DNA from: Sutterella sp. AM11-39
GTDB lineage: Bacteria > Pseudomonadota > Gammaproteobacteria > Burkholderiales > Burkholderiaceae_F
Direction of reading: 5' to 3'
DNA length: 64,000 bases
NCBI RefSeq assembly: GCF_003472385.1
Contig: NZ_QRLV01000006.1
Span: 79,119 to 143,118, forward strand
The position numbers and the translations under genes were made by a program. Shown here piece by piece: positions 25,089-33,188 of this stretch; the first letter of the stretch is position 1; every line of letters begins with the position of its first letter. Below the pieces are notes generated by a model. It was not told where the DNA came from. It made no database searches and saw only the letters and a list, made by a program, of their open reading frames with translations.

Positions 25089-25358
25089 CGAGTTTGTCTT
25101 GTAAGCCAGATTAGTCGAGCTAGCCTGATAAGAAGGATCCGCGGTTCTATTTATATAAGAAAAATTAGCCGCCTCAGATCAATAAGAACAATTAGCGAGG
25201 TTAGGCTTATAAAAGAAATTAGTTAAGTAAGCCTTTTAAGAAGAATTATATGATTTATTTAGCTAAGCAATCTTATCTGCGTTAGGCTGGCGAGAACAAT
25301 TAACTCGGTTAGATCAGTAAGAATTTTTAGCCTTGTTATCTTAACAAAAATTTATTTG
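25089..25358 (+). repeat. Degenerate 27-bp tandem repeat, ten units
   Basis: Ten units follow each other with a 27-bp period (units start at 25089, 25116, 25142, 25170, 25197, 25224, 25251, 25278, 25305, 25332; two neighbours are 26 and 28 bp). A rough consensus is a CGAGTTAGRCT half and a TATAAGAAMAATTAGC half. In one plus frame each unit gives nine residues of the form x-V-R-L-I-R-x-I-S; units 1-5 are open, units 6 and 7 begin with TAA and TGA, and unit 7 has an inner TAG. No unit is exact and no unique spacers occur. Confidence 0.8.
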
Positions 25359-25457
25359 CGATAAATATTTTTCGTTTTGAAACTTGAATTATTTATTTAT
25401 GGGATATATGATTGATTTTGTTCTTTGATGGTTCGAACAAATTAATCAGGAGTTGTT

Positions 25458-26315
25458 ATGCTATTAGCTCTCCCCTTAAATTCCAACGCTGACAACCAAA
25501 AAATTAGGGCAACCAAGTCCGGGCAACGAGGTCTTTGTCCAGCCTGCATGCAAGAGGTTTATTCTCGTTGCGGGAAATATCGGATCAAACACTGGGCGCA
25601 CTTTCCTAATTGCAATTGCGTTGTTCAGTGGAAGCCAGAAACGCCATGGCATCGGCAATGGAAGTCAGAATTCCCTGACGAGTGGCAGGAGGTTGTTCAT
25701 CACGATGAGAAAACGGGCGAAAAGCATGTTGCAGACGTCAAGCTTCCGACTAATTTAGTTCTCGAATTTCAACATTCCTCAATCTCGGAAGGCGAGCTTC
25801 AATCACGTAACAATTTTTACAAAAATCTATTTTGGGTCGTTGATGCGCGATCTTCTTTCGAAAATTTTCTAAAGGAAATGTCACTTCCTGACAACTTTGT
25901 CAAAGCGAAAATAAAAATGAAAGCAGTTCCTTTGGTCCCTATTCGAGACTGCTGCATCATTAGTAATCCTGAGAAAGTTTTTCCTAAGAGATGGTTAAAC
26001 TGCACTGTCCCTGTCATTTTCGACCTGAGCGGAAAGGAGGATTCATGTGATGATAATGTGGAGACGCTAGACAAAATCAAAACTCTTAATCCTAAGATAT
26101 CAGACTTTTACACCTCCATATTGTTTATTCGTCAAACGCTGTGGCTACTTCTTCCAAGAGCTAATCAGCAGGATCCAGTAATGGCACTTGCTATACATCG
26201 AAATGATTTTGTAGAAACCCTTCGTTCTAAGGGACAATTATTTGCCCCTTTCGCAATTTTGTCGCTTTCTGAGAAGAAAGTGCTGCCACCTATTCGTCGA
26301 AAGTTTCATTTCTGA
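25458..26315 (+). CDS. CoiA-like nuclease family protein
   Basis: A 285-residue protein related to the competence protein CoiA family. The N-terminal zinc-finger-like part has CPAC (residues 27-30) and HWAHFPNCNC (near 45-54). The nuclease-like core follows: ADVKLPTNLVLEFQHSSIS, with the family D-x(n)-E-x-Q residues, then ELQSRNNFY. The C-terminal half is unassigned. RBS AGGAG sits five bases before ATG 25458. The gene is AT-rich compared with neighbours and follows the 27-bp repeats, which suggests horizontal acquisition. A role in DNA uptake or defence is possible, but nothing else here supports either. Confidence 0.65.
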   Translation: MLLALPLNSNADNQKIRATKSGQRGLCPACMQEVYSRCGKYRIKHWAHFPNCNCVVQWKPETPWHRQWKSEFPDEWQEVVHHDEKTGEKHVADVKLPTNLVLEFQHSSISEGELQSRNNFYKNLFWVVDARSSFENFLKEMSLPDNFVKAKIKMKAVPLVPIRDCCIISNPEKVFPKRWLNCTVPVIFDLSGKEDSCDDNVETLDKIKTLNPKISDFYTSILFIRQTLWLLLPRANQQDPVMALAIHRNDFVETLRSKGQLFAPFAILSLSEKKVLPPIRRKFHF

Positions 26316-26541
26316 AGTTTGCACTTTCATCCTTGCGGCAAGTGTTCATTCAACCTTCGCCGCGTTTTGTTGTGTTCCGTTTCCACACTCTGCCCATTCG
26401 GCTTCCCTCTTCTTCCTCTGTTTTTATCCCTATCCCCCGTTTGGGGGTATCGGTTCGAACTAGTTCTTTCGAAAATTCGGCTCAGGAAGGACGCCTGCAA
26501 TGTTCGGCAGGCGCCTGATTACAAAAAAAGAGGAAACAACA

Positions 26542-27839
26542 ATGAATCGTCGCAAATTCCTTCTGAGCTCTACGGTTGCCGCCGCAGCTTCCGCTTCCCT
26601 TCCCGCTTTGGCAAGCACGACTGAACGCTTCTCCACAAAACAGCGTCCGGTTGACACGATGAACCGCATCGAAGGCTGGACTCAGGGCAAGGTCAAACCC
26701 GTTAAGGTTCGCAATCTCATGATTGGCGAAGGTCGACCGAAGATCTTTGCTCCGACGACCGACAAGACTATTCGGCTCTCAAGTGGCTCGAATCCACAGG
26801 TGTCTTTTTCGGTCCGGTTTTTACCGCGAAGTCAGGTCTGCATCCGCGATGCTTTGCAATGCCCGGCAACTCCGCAGGCCGCAGCTATGTGCTAGCCATG
26901 GCGCGATGCGTGAGAGACGCCGGTGCCGCATTCCGACTCAACAGCCAGGTGGTGGGCTTTGAAAGAATCTCTTCGGGCGGCTGGATCGTGAACGTGAAGG
27001 AATCTGCCGGCGGCAAAACAACATCGAAGACCTATGTTGCGAAAAGCCTGGTGATTGCTTCCGGAGGCTTTACAGCAGACCGTAAGCGCTGCGCACGAAT
27101 TGATCCGCGTCTGACGGCCGAAGTGCACACGACCGCCAATCCTTACGGTACCGTCTGGGACGGAGCGACGTCTGAGATTTTGGACGCCGCACAGGCCGTG
27201 GGCGCCGCGGTGACCGACGGCTTCGGCCTGCAGCTTCTGCCCTTCTGGGGCGGTCGATTGCTGGACTACGACGGCGGCGACATCTATGTGAATGCCGCCG
27301 GCGAACGGTTTGTGAACGAATCCCTTCCTTGGAAGGTCATCACCGACAAGATGCTTGACCTTGACGACCGCAGCTGCTGGGTGATCACGGACGCCCGATC
27401 GCACAAGGGCGCCATGCTGGGGCTGAAGCTCATCAACGGCATTGTCTATAAAGCCGACACCATCGAAGAGATGGCTAGCCGTATGCACGTCCCCTCCCCG
27501 GTTCTCAAAAAGACGATCGAGACCTACAACAAGAGCGTGGATAAGGGGTACGACGAGGCCACCGGGAAGACGATCTTTTCTCAGCGCATCGAACAGCCGC
27601 CTTTTTACTTCGGCAAGGAGTCAATCTACATACACACGACGCTTGACGGCATCCGCACGGATGAGCACGCGCGTGTTTTGTCGGTGCAAGGGCTGCCGAT
27701 GCCGGGGCTCTTCGTGGCAGGAGAAATCGCTGGCGGGATCTTCGGCACTGACCGACTGGGCGGCGCGAGCATGACCAACTGCCTTGTGATGGGGCGACGT
27801 GTCGGTAAAAATGCGGCGATCAACGCCAGAAAAGGTTGA
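26542..27839 (+). pseudogene. Chimeric pseudogene: aroD-like 5' end joined to a flavoprotein 3' part
   Basis: The 5' frame starts MNRRKFLLSSTVAAAA, a Tat signal, and goes on to VKVRNLMIGEGRPKIFAPTTDKT, which matches the start of type I 3-dehydroquinate dehydratase (AroD). Near 26765 it meets a different frame reading ALKWLESTGVFFGPVFTAKSG, then GNSAGRSYVLAMA, VIASGGFTADRK and GEIAGGIFGTDRLGGASM, the central and C-terminal part of an FAD_binding_2 reductase. The N-terminal FAD Rossmann motif is missing. The join is out of frame, so the locus looks like a deletion scar between an aroD-like gene and a flavoprotein gene. The remnant could still express its second half from ATG 26859 but would lack the FAD site. 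Confidence 0.75.
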
Positions 27840-27866
27840 CCGCCGCGAACCGGTTGCACATTAAGC

Positions 27867-28682
27867 TCATTGCTTCTTGCTCGTAGGCTTGAGCGTGTAA
27901 TTGAGCTTCGAGTCGATGCGCTTGAAGTCTTTGGTGAGCATCGTGAGCGTCTGATTCATCGGGTCATAAAGGAAATTGGCTTCGGGTTTGCCGTCGTCTC
28001 CCACAAGTTGCCACACCGTGGCGTCCTCATCTTCCGTCGTACCGCGCTGGGTGAGGCGTTTGCCGATTGACTCAAACGTCACGTCCTTACCCTTTTCCGC
28101 TTCCAGGTAGGTCATCGCAAGGTGATACGCTCCGTCGCCGCTATAAGAGCGGTGGCGCACCGTGAGCTGATAGCGGATGCCGGGGCAGGAAGCCGCAGGC
28201 AGCACGCCTTCGAAGTATTCCTCTTCCCACGGACCGAGCGACGCGTCCACGTCAGATTTGGACTGCGAGGCAATGAGTTTCATGCGCTTTTCAATGGTCC
28301 AAACACCGTCTTTGTGACGCAGATTCTTGGTGTCGTCGTCTTCCACATTCCAAACGTAGCCGCCTTTGGGCAGTGACCGGCGCTGCAATGTCTCATGCTT
28401 CTTTCCGGCGTCTGAATACAGGTGCGCGAGCTTTCCGTCGGGACTGAAGAGCACGTAGAAGTCCGAAAACCGGGCGTCGACCGAGCCGATGCGAATCGCC
28501 TTGTCAAAGAGCGTGTATGCCGTGACCGTTTCGTTGGCCTTAAGGATCGGTTCTTCGGGAACAACCGTCTGCACGATCGGCATTAGTGCCGATTTCTCCA
28601 TGACGGGCGGTGTAGTTTGTTGAGGTGCCGTACATCCGGCCAACACGACGCAACCGATCATTGCCAACGAAAGCTTCTTCAT
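27867..28682 (-). CDS. NlpE-like lipoprotein
   Basis: A 271-residue lipoprotein: ATG 28682 opens a signal peptide with lipobox LAGC (MKKLSLAMIGCVVLAGCTAP). The C-terminal 110 residues resemble the NlpE N-terminal domain: SCPGIRYQLTVRHRSYSGDGAYHLAMTYLEA, then WQLVG and FKRIDSKLNYTLK, which is the family's end block. The CXXC of E. coli NlpE is reduced to a single Cys here. Outer membrane location and an envelope stress role are inferred from the family. An upstream ATG would add 19 residues before the lipoprotein signal and is rejected. Confidence 0.65.
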   Translation of the reverse strand: MKKLSLAMIGCVVLAGCTAPQQTTPPVMEKSALMPIVQTVVPEEPILKANETVTAYTLFDKAIRIGSVDARFSDFYVLFSPDGKLAHLYSDAGKKHETLQRRSLPKGGYVWNVEDDDTKNLRHKDGVWTIEKRMKLIASQSKSDVDASLGPWEEEYFEGVLPAASCPGIRYQLTVRHRSYSGDGAYHLAMTYLEAEKGKDVTFESIGKRLTQRGTTEDEDATVWQLVGDDGKPEANFLYDPMNQTLTMLTKDFKRIDSKLNYTLKPTSKKQ

Positions 28683-28738
28683 ATTTTTGACCCTCGACGA
28701 AAAACGCGGCAAGTTGGACTCGCCGCGTCGATACTGCA

Positions 28739-29068
28739 TCAGACGTTTTCGTTCGTCTTGTCCGCACTCTTATTTCGCCCGAATGCCTTCCAGGCGAGCC
28801 AGACAACCGCAATCAATAGTGCAACCGTCAGTAAACCACCAAAGCCGTGGAACGGAAAACCGAAGTGCCCGAAACCGTGGTGCATGACATCGCCGAAACG
28901 CGTTAGCCAGTCGCAGCCGATTCCGAAGTGAAATCCGCCGGGGCCTCCCGGCAACAAAAACCAAACAATGGCGCCGATGGCCAGGGCGATTGCGAGAAAT
29001 TTGGCGGGCAGCTGAATCAACAGAGCAACGAGACCTGCCAGAAGCAAGAGTTCGAAGAAAAAGTGCAT
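28739..29068 (-). CDS. Small membrane protein with a His/Phe/Gly-rich loop
   Basis: A 110-residue protein from ATG 29068 with three hydrophobic stretches (FFFELLLLAGLVALLIQ, LAIALAIGAIVWFLL, LLTVALLIAVVWLAW) and a central loop HHGFGHFGFPFHGFGG rich in His, Phe and Gly. I do not recognise a family. The His cluster could bind metal or haem, but nothing in the sequence proves it. It lies just upstream of the NlpE-like gene on the same strand with a 56-bp gap, so the two could share a transcript. Confidence 0.6.
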   Translation of the reverse strand: MHFFFELLLLAGLVALLIQLPAKFLAIALAIGAIVWFLLPGGPGGFHFGIGCDWLTRFGDVMHHGFGHFGFPFHGFGGLLTVALLIAVVWLAWKAFGRNKSADKTNENV

Positions 29069-29195
29069 GGTGAAATCCCGAAAGTATTTGCTGAGAACAA
29101 TTATCACCTCAAATTGCGACAATAACTTCGAGCTTTACCTAACTTTGCCTTTCTTTGAGTTTCGTACAGTTATGGATGCCATGGAGAAACGATAG

Positions 29196-29245
29196 ACAAA
29201 AAGAGCGCCGAGGTATTTGATTTGGAAACACCTATCGACGCTCTT
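29196..29245 (-). terminator. Terminator behind the aldo/keto reductase remnant
   Basis: On the minus strand AAGAGCG...CGCTCTT encloses a loop with partial inner pairing and is followed by TTTTGTC. It lies directly downstream of the reductase remnant, suggesting the gene once had a normal 3' end. Confidence 0.65.
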
Positions 29246-29253
29246 CAAAATTG

Positions 29254-29430
29254 TCACTGAACTTGCTTTTGTTGTTCTGTGTTATAGCGAGATCCTACGA
29301 TTGGAATGGCAGCCACTGTTTTTTCAAGTTCTTCCCACTCGGATTGCTCCAGCTTGAAGTCAAGCGAGCGCAGGTTTTCTTCCAGATGCGAAAGTTGGTG
29401 GTTCCGGAAATCAGAACGATCCATTCTTGC
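29254..29430 (-). pseudogene. Remnant of an aldo/keto reductase 3' end
   Basis: The minus strand ends in a frame reading LSHLEENLRSLDFKLEQ, EWEELEKTVAAIPIVGSRYN and QQKQVQ before TGA at 29254, which is the C-terminus of an aldo/keto reductase (compare RLEENVGAAD and IQCDRYNS in the gene at 11058). Immediately upstream, WIVLISGTT is in another frame, a one-base loss after ACCACCAA. The rest of the gene is missing. Further upstream on the same strand another unassigned frame (VIGLSEKIFLPD... near 29530-29680) may be a second remnant. Confidence 0.7.
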
Positions 29431-29733
29431 CAGTACCGAGCATGCTGAACGGATGCGGCCGCTATTGAGAGGACTGCGACAACAAACTTCAGAAAGCCTC
29501 GGCGCTTCGTGACTACCGCGGTTTTCTTTTCGGTCGTTGTTCTATCTCTGCAGAGACGGCTTCATGGGCACAGACGAGAAAGGCGTTGAGATAGCGGTGA
29601 CAAAGCGAAAAGCGCGGCATGGCAAAACAGACATCTGGCAGAAATATCTTCTCGGACAAGCCTATCACAGCGCTAGCCTGCAGATTACCCCGGTGTTAGA
29701 CTGATTTCGTTACACGTTTCGTTCTGTATCGAA

Positions 29734-30489
29734 ATGGATTTCAATACTCTGTTGGTTGTTTGTCCGCTGGTCTTTCTCGGCGGCTTTGTCGACGCCGTCG
29801 GTGGCGGCGGCGCTCTGATTGCCGTGCCTGCATATCTACTGGCAGGCATCCCGCCGCATATGGCAATCGGTACCAACAAACTCTCAAGCTGCATGGGTAA
29901 GGCCGCGTCGATCTTCAAGCTCGCCCGCAGCGGTTTTGTGGATTGGAAGCTCGCCCCTCTTCCCGTTTTGGTTTCCTTCGTCGGCAGTTACGCGGGCGCG
30001 TCCATTGCTTTGAACCTTCCGCCGGAAGTCTTTGAAATTATCCTTCTGGTCTTGCTACCGATCGTTGCCGCAATTGTTTTGCGCAAACGTAAGCACGACT
30101 CAGAACATATCGATATGCCGTATTCCAAACGAGTCGGCATATTGTCTTCCTGCGCTTTTGTGTGCAATGCCTACGACGGGTTTTATGGTCCCGGTTCCGG
30201 GACATTCCTTCTCGTGTCTTTTTCCACATTCGGCGGCTTGGATGTGCGCGAAGCTTCCGGTCAAACAAAGGTCGTTAACATTGCCGGAGCCGGTGCAGCG
30301 CTGGTGACTTTCGCTCTGGCAGGACAAGTCGACTGGCATCTCGGATTGATTGCCGGGCTCTTCGGAATTGCCGGGCATTATCTGGGTGCAACGCTTGTCG
30401 TTAAAAACGGCACTGCAATCGTTCGGCCCATCATTCTCGTCGTGCTGCTTGCTCTTTTTGCCAAGACGCTTTGGCAATACTTCGTATAA
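29734..30489 (+). CDS. TSUP (TauE/SafE) family transporter, putative sulfite exporter
   Basis: A 251-residue membrane protein with seven to eight hydrophobic segments. The TSUP signatures are visible: GFVDAVGGGGALIAVPAYLL in the first repeat and YDGFYGPGSGTFLL in the second, both with the G-rich loop and an Asp. Related TauE, SafE and YeiH-type proteins export sulfite or sulfoacetate. Start ATG 29734 has a weak upstream signal. The TDT gene at 18917 would be a second possible sulfite exporter. It stands alone; a hairpin at 30563-30596 follows. Confidence 0.85.
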   Translation: MDFNTLLVVCPLVFLGGFVDAVGGGGALIAVPAYLLAGIPPHMAIGTNKLSSCMGKAASIFKLARSGFVDWKLAPLPVLVSFVGSYAGASIALNLPPEVFEIILLVLLPIVAAIVLRKRKHDSEHIDMPYSKRVGILSSCAFVCNAYDGFYGPGSGTFLLVSFSTFGGLDVREASGQTKVVNIAGAGAALVTFALAGQVDWHLGLIAGLFGIAGHYLGATLVVKNGTAIVRPIILVVLLALFAKTLWQYFV

Positions 30490-30530
30490 AAGGACCACTT
30501 TCACAGAAGGTAGATCTTAGTGTATCGAGT

Positions 30531-30596
30531 TTGATTTGCATCAAAGATTTACACGGTTTTCCTTCGGATCCCGTAAATATTTACACGGAATCCGAA
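30531..30596. promoter_or_regulatory. Orphan perfect FNR box with a downstream hairpin
   Basis: TTGAT-TTGC-ATCAA (30531-30544) matches the FNR consensus at all ten positions, yet it lies between the 3' ends of two convergent genes. A stem (TTCGGAT with ATCCGAA, plus GTAAA with TTTAC inside) occupies 30563-30596. It may be the terminator of the TSUP gene, or the two together may mark a small anaerobic RNA. Confidence 0.45.
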
Positions 30597-30635
30597 CATA
30601 GCGCGTGTTTTAGCCGTATAGAAGCCGTTTTGCTG

Positions 30636-31475
30636 TCACGGTTGCTTCGTGATGTCAATTCCGAAGAATTGCACCGAAATCTTGCCCAGTTCACCTGAGG
30701 TTCGCAGTTCTGCGATGGTGTCGTTGACAACCTTTCTGAGCGACTCAGTCTGCGGCGATTTCTTCAGAGGAATGCCGATTTCGCCAGCCTGCGGCGTATA
30801 GAGCGCAATTTTGATCTTGGCATCCGGATGAGCCTTGGTGTAGTCCAGGTATGTCACTTCCGAGTTGAGCGTCGCGTCGATGCGCCTGGAGCGTAAAAGC
30901 TCAAACGTCTGGTTGATATCGTCCACACCGATCACCTTGGCTCCCGCTTCTTCAGCAGCCAGAGCATAGGTGCTTGAAATGGTGTTGGCCGTCGTTTTGC
31001 CCTTGAGATCCTGCATAGTCTTGATGTCGGCGCGATCGTCGTTGACAATCACCGCGACGCGGTCATAGGCGTAAGGATCCGAGAAGCTGTATGCCTGACT
31101 GCGTTCCTTGGTGATGCCCACGCCGTTGATCATCAGGTCATAACGTCCCGCGTCAAGCCCCGCGAGCAGTCCGTCCCATTTGCCTTCGACAAACTGAGCC
31201 TTGACGCCGATCTTTTGGGCGATTCTCTCGCCGATGGCCACGTCAAAACCTGTGAGTTTGCCGTCTTTATCGTGATAGGTCCACGGAGACCAAGTTCCTT
31301 CCATGGCAATTGTGATCGAGCCGCGTGACTTGATCGTTTCCAGTAGATCCTGCGTTTGCGCTTGAGCTGTTTTTGCCGCAGGCTCAGGCTTAGCGTCTTC
31401 TCCGCACCCTGTCAGTGCCGCCGTCAATAAAACTGTGGATGCGAGCATCGTCAGTGTTTTGAGGTTTCTTGTCAT
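30636..31475 (-). CDS. Polar amino acid ABC transporter substrate-binding lipoprotein
   Basis: A periplasmic binding protein anchored as a lipoprotein (LTGC lipobox near residue 24), SBP_bac_3 family. The GTWSPWTYHDKDGKLTGFDVAI block, the DAGRYDLMINGVGITKERS ligand pocket with its Arg, and FSDPYAY are typical of amino acid binders such as FliY/TcyA and HisJ. Cystine or another polar amino acid is the likely ligand. The stop is close to the TSUP gene terminator region. It precedes the ATPase gene by 39 bp and shares its operon with the permease, in the order permease-ATPase-binding protein. Confidence 0.9.
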   Translation of the reverse strand: MTRNLKTLTMLASTVLLTAALTGCGEDAKPEPAAKTAQAQTQDLLETIKSRGSITIAMEGTWSPWTYHDKDGKLTGFDVAIGERIAQKIGVKAQFVEGKWDGLLAGLDAGRYDLMINGVGITKERSQAYSFSDPYAYDRVAVIVNDDRADIKTMQDLKGKTTANTISSTYALAAEEAGAKVIGVDDINQTFELLRSRRIDATLNSEVTYLDYTKAHPDAKIKIALYTPQAGEIGIPLKKSPQTESLRKVVNDTIAELRTSGELGKISVQFFGIDITKQP

Positions 31476-31514
31476 ACGTTTTTCCCTTTTCCAAATCGAT
31501 TGTTTGCTGGGTGC

Positions 31515-32249
31515 TCAGGCAAGCGTTTCCAAAAATTCTTTTGTTCGGAGTTCTTTCGGGTTCCCAAAGATCGTCTGTGCGTCTCCTGCTTCCACCACAT
31601 GCCCGGCTTCCATAAAGACAACTTTGTTGGCGACGCCTTTGGCAAAGGAGAGTTCATGCGTGACGACGACCATCGTGAGTCCCTGTTGAGCAAGCTCTTT
31701 CAGAATCGAGAGCACGTCACGCGTAAGTTCCGGGTCAAGAGCGGATGTCGGCTCATCGAAGTAAATGATGTCCGGATCGCCTGCGAGCGCTCGTGCGATG
31801 GCCACGCGCTGTTGTTGACCTCCCGAGAGCTCACTCGGATAGGCGTTTTCGCGGTGTGTCAGGGAAAAGCGAGCCAGTAGCTCATGCGCCTTAGCTTGCG
31901 CCAGTTCCTTTTTGATTCCTCTTCCGACGATCAGTCCTTCGGTGATGTTTTCAAGCGCCGTCTTGTTCAGAAAGAGGTTGTAGTTTTGAAACACGAAACC
32001 CGTGCGCTTGCGGATCCTCAGAACGTTGTTGCGGGAGATCTTCGCCAGATCAAACATTTCGCCCGCAAAGGTCAACCGACCGCCGTCGGCTTTTTCCAAG
32101 AAATTCAGGCAACGTAAAAGCGTGGTCTTTCCCGATCCGCTCGGCCCGATGATCGCGACCACGTCCCCCTTCTCGACTTTCAGGTCAATGCCATGCAATA
32201 CGGGTGTGCCCGGAAAGGTCTTGCGCAGATTTTCAACACTCAACAGCAT
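31515..32249 (-). CDS. Polar amino acid ABC transporter ATPase
   Basis: A cytoplasmic ABC ATPase with Walker A (GPSGSGKTT), Q-loop (VFQNYNLF), signature (LSGGQQQRVAIARAL), Walker B (DIIYFDEPTSALD) and H-loop (VTHE). The glutamine-type (GlnQ/HisP) family uses the same set. ATG 32249 is chosen with AGGAG five bases before it; an upstream ATG at 32279 overlaps the permease end. It is 16 bp downstream of the permease gene. Confidence 0.94.
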   Translation of the reverse strand: MLLSVENLRKTFPGTPVLHGIDLKVEKGDVVAIIGPSGSGKTTLLRCLNFLEKADGGRLTFAGEMFDLAKISRNNVLRIRKRTGFVFQNYNLFLNKTALENITEGLIVGRGIKKELAQAKAHELLARFSLTHRENAYPSELSGGQQQRVAIARALAGDPDIIYFDEPTSALDPELTRDVLSILKELAQQGLTMVVVTHELSFAKGVANKVVFMEAGHVVEAGDAQTIFGNPKELRTKEFLETLA

Positions 32250-32265
32250 GCGATGCTCCTTTGTC

Positions 32266-32934
32266 TCAGCGGGAGACATAGGTTCTCAGGCGCTTTTCGC
32301 CGTAACTCTGAAGGCGCGTGAGGACTGTGCAGAAAATGAGGTAAATCAAGCCGACTTCGACATAGAGCAGCAAAGGTTCGTAAGTGCGTGCCACGATGCG
32401 CTGCGTTGTCATGAACATTTCCGTGACGGTGATGTTGGCAGCAAGCGATGTGTCCTTCACCATGGCAATGAGCGAATTGCCAAGCGTCGGGAAAGCCGTT
32501 CGAAAAGCCTGGGGCAACACGATTCGGGCGATCGTCTGCAGATAGCTCATGCCGCTGCACAGGCCTGCTTCAAGCTGCCCGGCGGGAACAGATTCGAGTG
32601 CCGCACGGATGGTTTCGGCGCAGTAGGCACCCTCGTTGACGGCAAAGACGACTACCGCGGCGACGAACGGATTGATCAGCACTCCTGCGTGAGGCAGACC
32701 GTAGAAGACGACGAAGAGCTGCACTAGAAGCGGCGTGCCGCGTGTGACCCAGATATAAAAGCGCGCGAGATCCTTCAGTACAGGCACGTGTGCGTACTGG
32801 ATGAGCGCCACCACAACCGCGATGACGAGCGCTCCTGAAAAGGCGATCGCCGTAAGCGGAATGGTTACGGTCAAACCCGGCAGCAGAATTTGCCAGAAAG
32901 AATCGACAAAAAGATCGAATAGTGCAGTGTCCAT
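32266..32934 (-). CDS. Polar amino acid ABC transporter permease
   Basis: An inner-membrane subunit of the HisM/GlnP family with five to six membrane segments. The EAA-type motif, which contacts the ATPase, is seen as EAGLCSGMSYLQTIARIVLPQAFRT, and RGTPLLVQLF is the family's early motif. ATG 32934 (MDTALFDLFVDSF) begins a normal first helix; an upstream frame start would add 20 polar residues. It is the first gene of a three-gene operon with the ATPase and the binding protein. Confidence 0.9.
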   Translation of the reverse strand: MDTALFDLFVDSFWQILLPGLTVTIPLTAIAFSGALVIAVVVALIQYAHVPVLKDLARFYIWVTRGTPLLVQLFVVFYGLPHAGVLINPFVAAVVVFAVNEGAYCAETIRAALESVPAGQLEAGLCSGMSYLQTIARIVLPQAFRTAFPTLGNSLIAMVKDTSLAANITVTEMFMTTQRIVARTYEPLLLYVEVGLIYLIFCTVLTRLQSYGEKRLRTYVSR

Positions 32935-33168
32935 TGTCAGTTCGTAAATCCGTTGAGCAGCAAAGTTGCATGCGTTTGCTGCCGACACCCGCACTTTAGG
33001 CAGTTACCACTGCCGCACTGTCATTTGAGTTTTGTTTTGAGACAAACGGACAAATAAAAGATATTGCGACGAGTGTCACACGGCCAAAGGCCCCTTGAAT
33101 TGAAGCGGCACGGACTCGTTTGCTACCAAAGTCTGACAGTTGCGTAACGCATCTTTACAGTGACATCT

Positions 33169-33188
33169 CCCCTCACTTAAGTGAGGGG
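33169..33188. repeat. Perfect palindrome at the right end of the tnpB element
   Basis: A 10-bp arm CCCCTCACTT and its exact reverse complement form a 20-nt palindrome that contains the tnpB stop codon. Subterminal hairpins of this kind mark the right end of IS200/IS605-type elements and the scaffold of the TnpB guide RNA. Confidence 0.7.

Noticed and set aside
25089..25358. CRISPR array
   Set aside because: The 27-bp units are contiguous and degenerate with no unique spacers, no leader and no cas genes.
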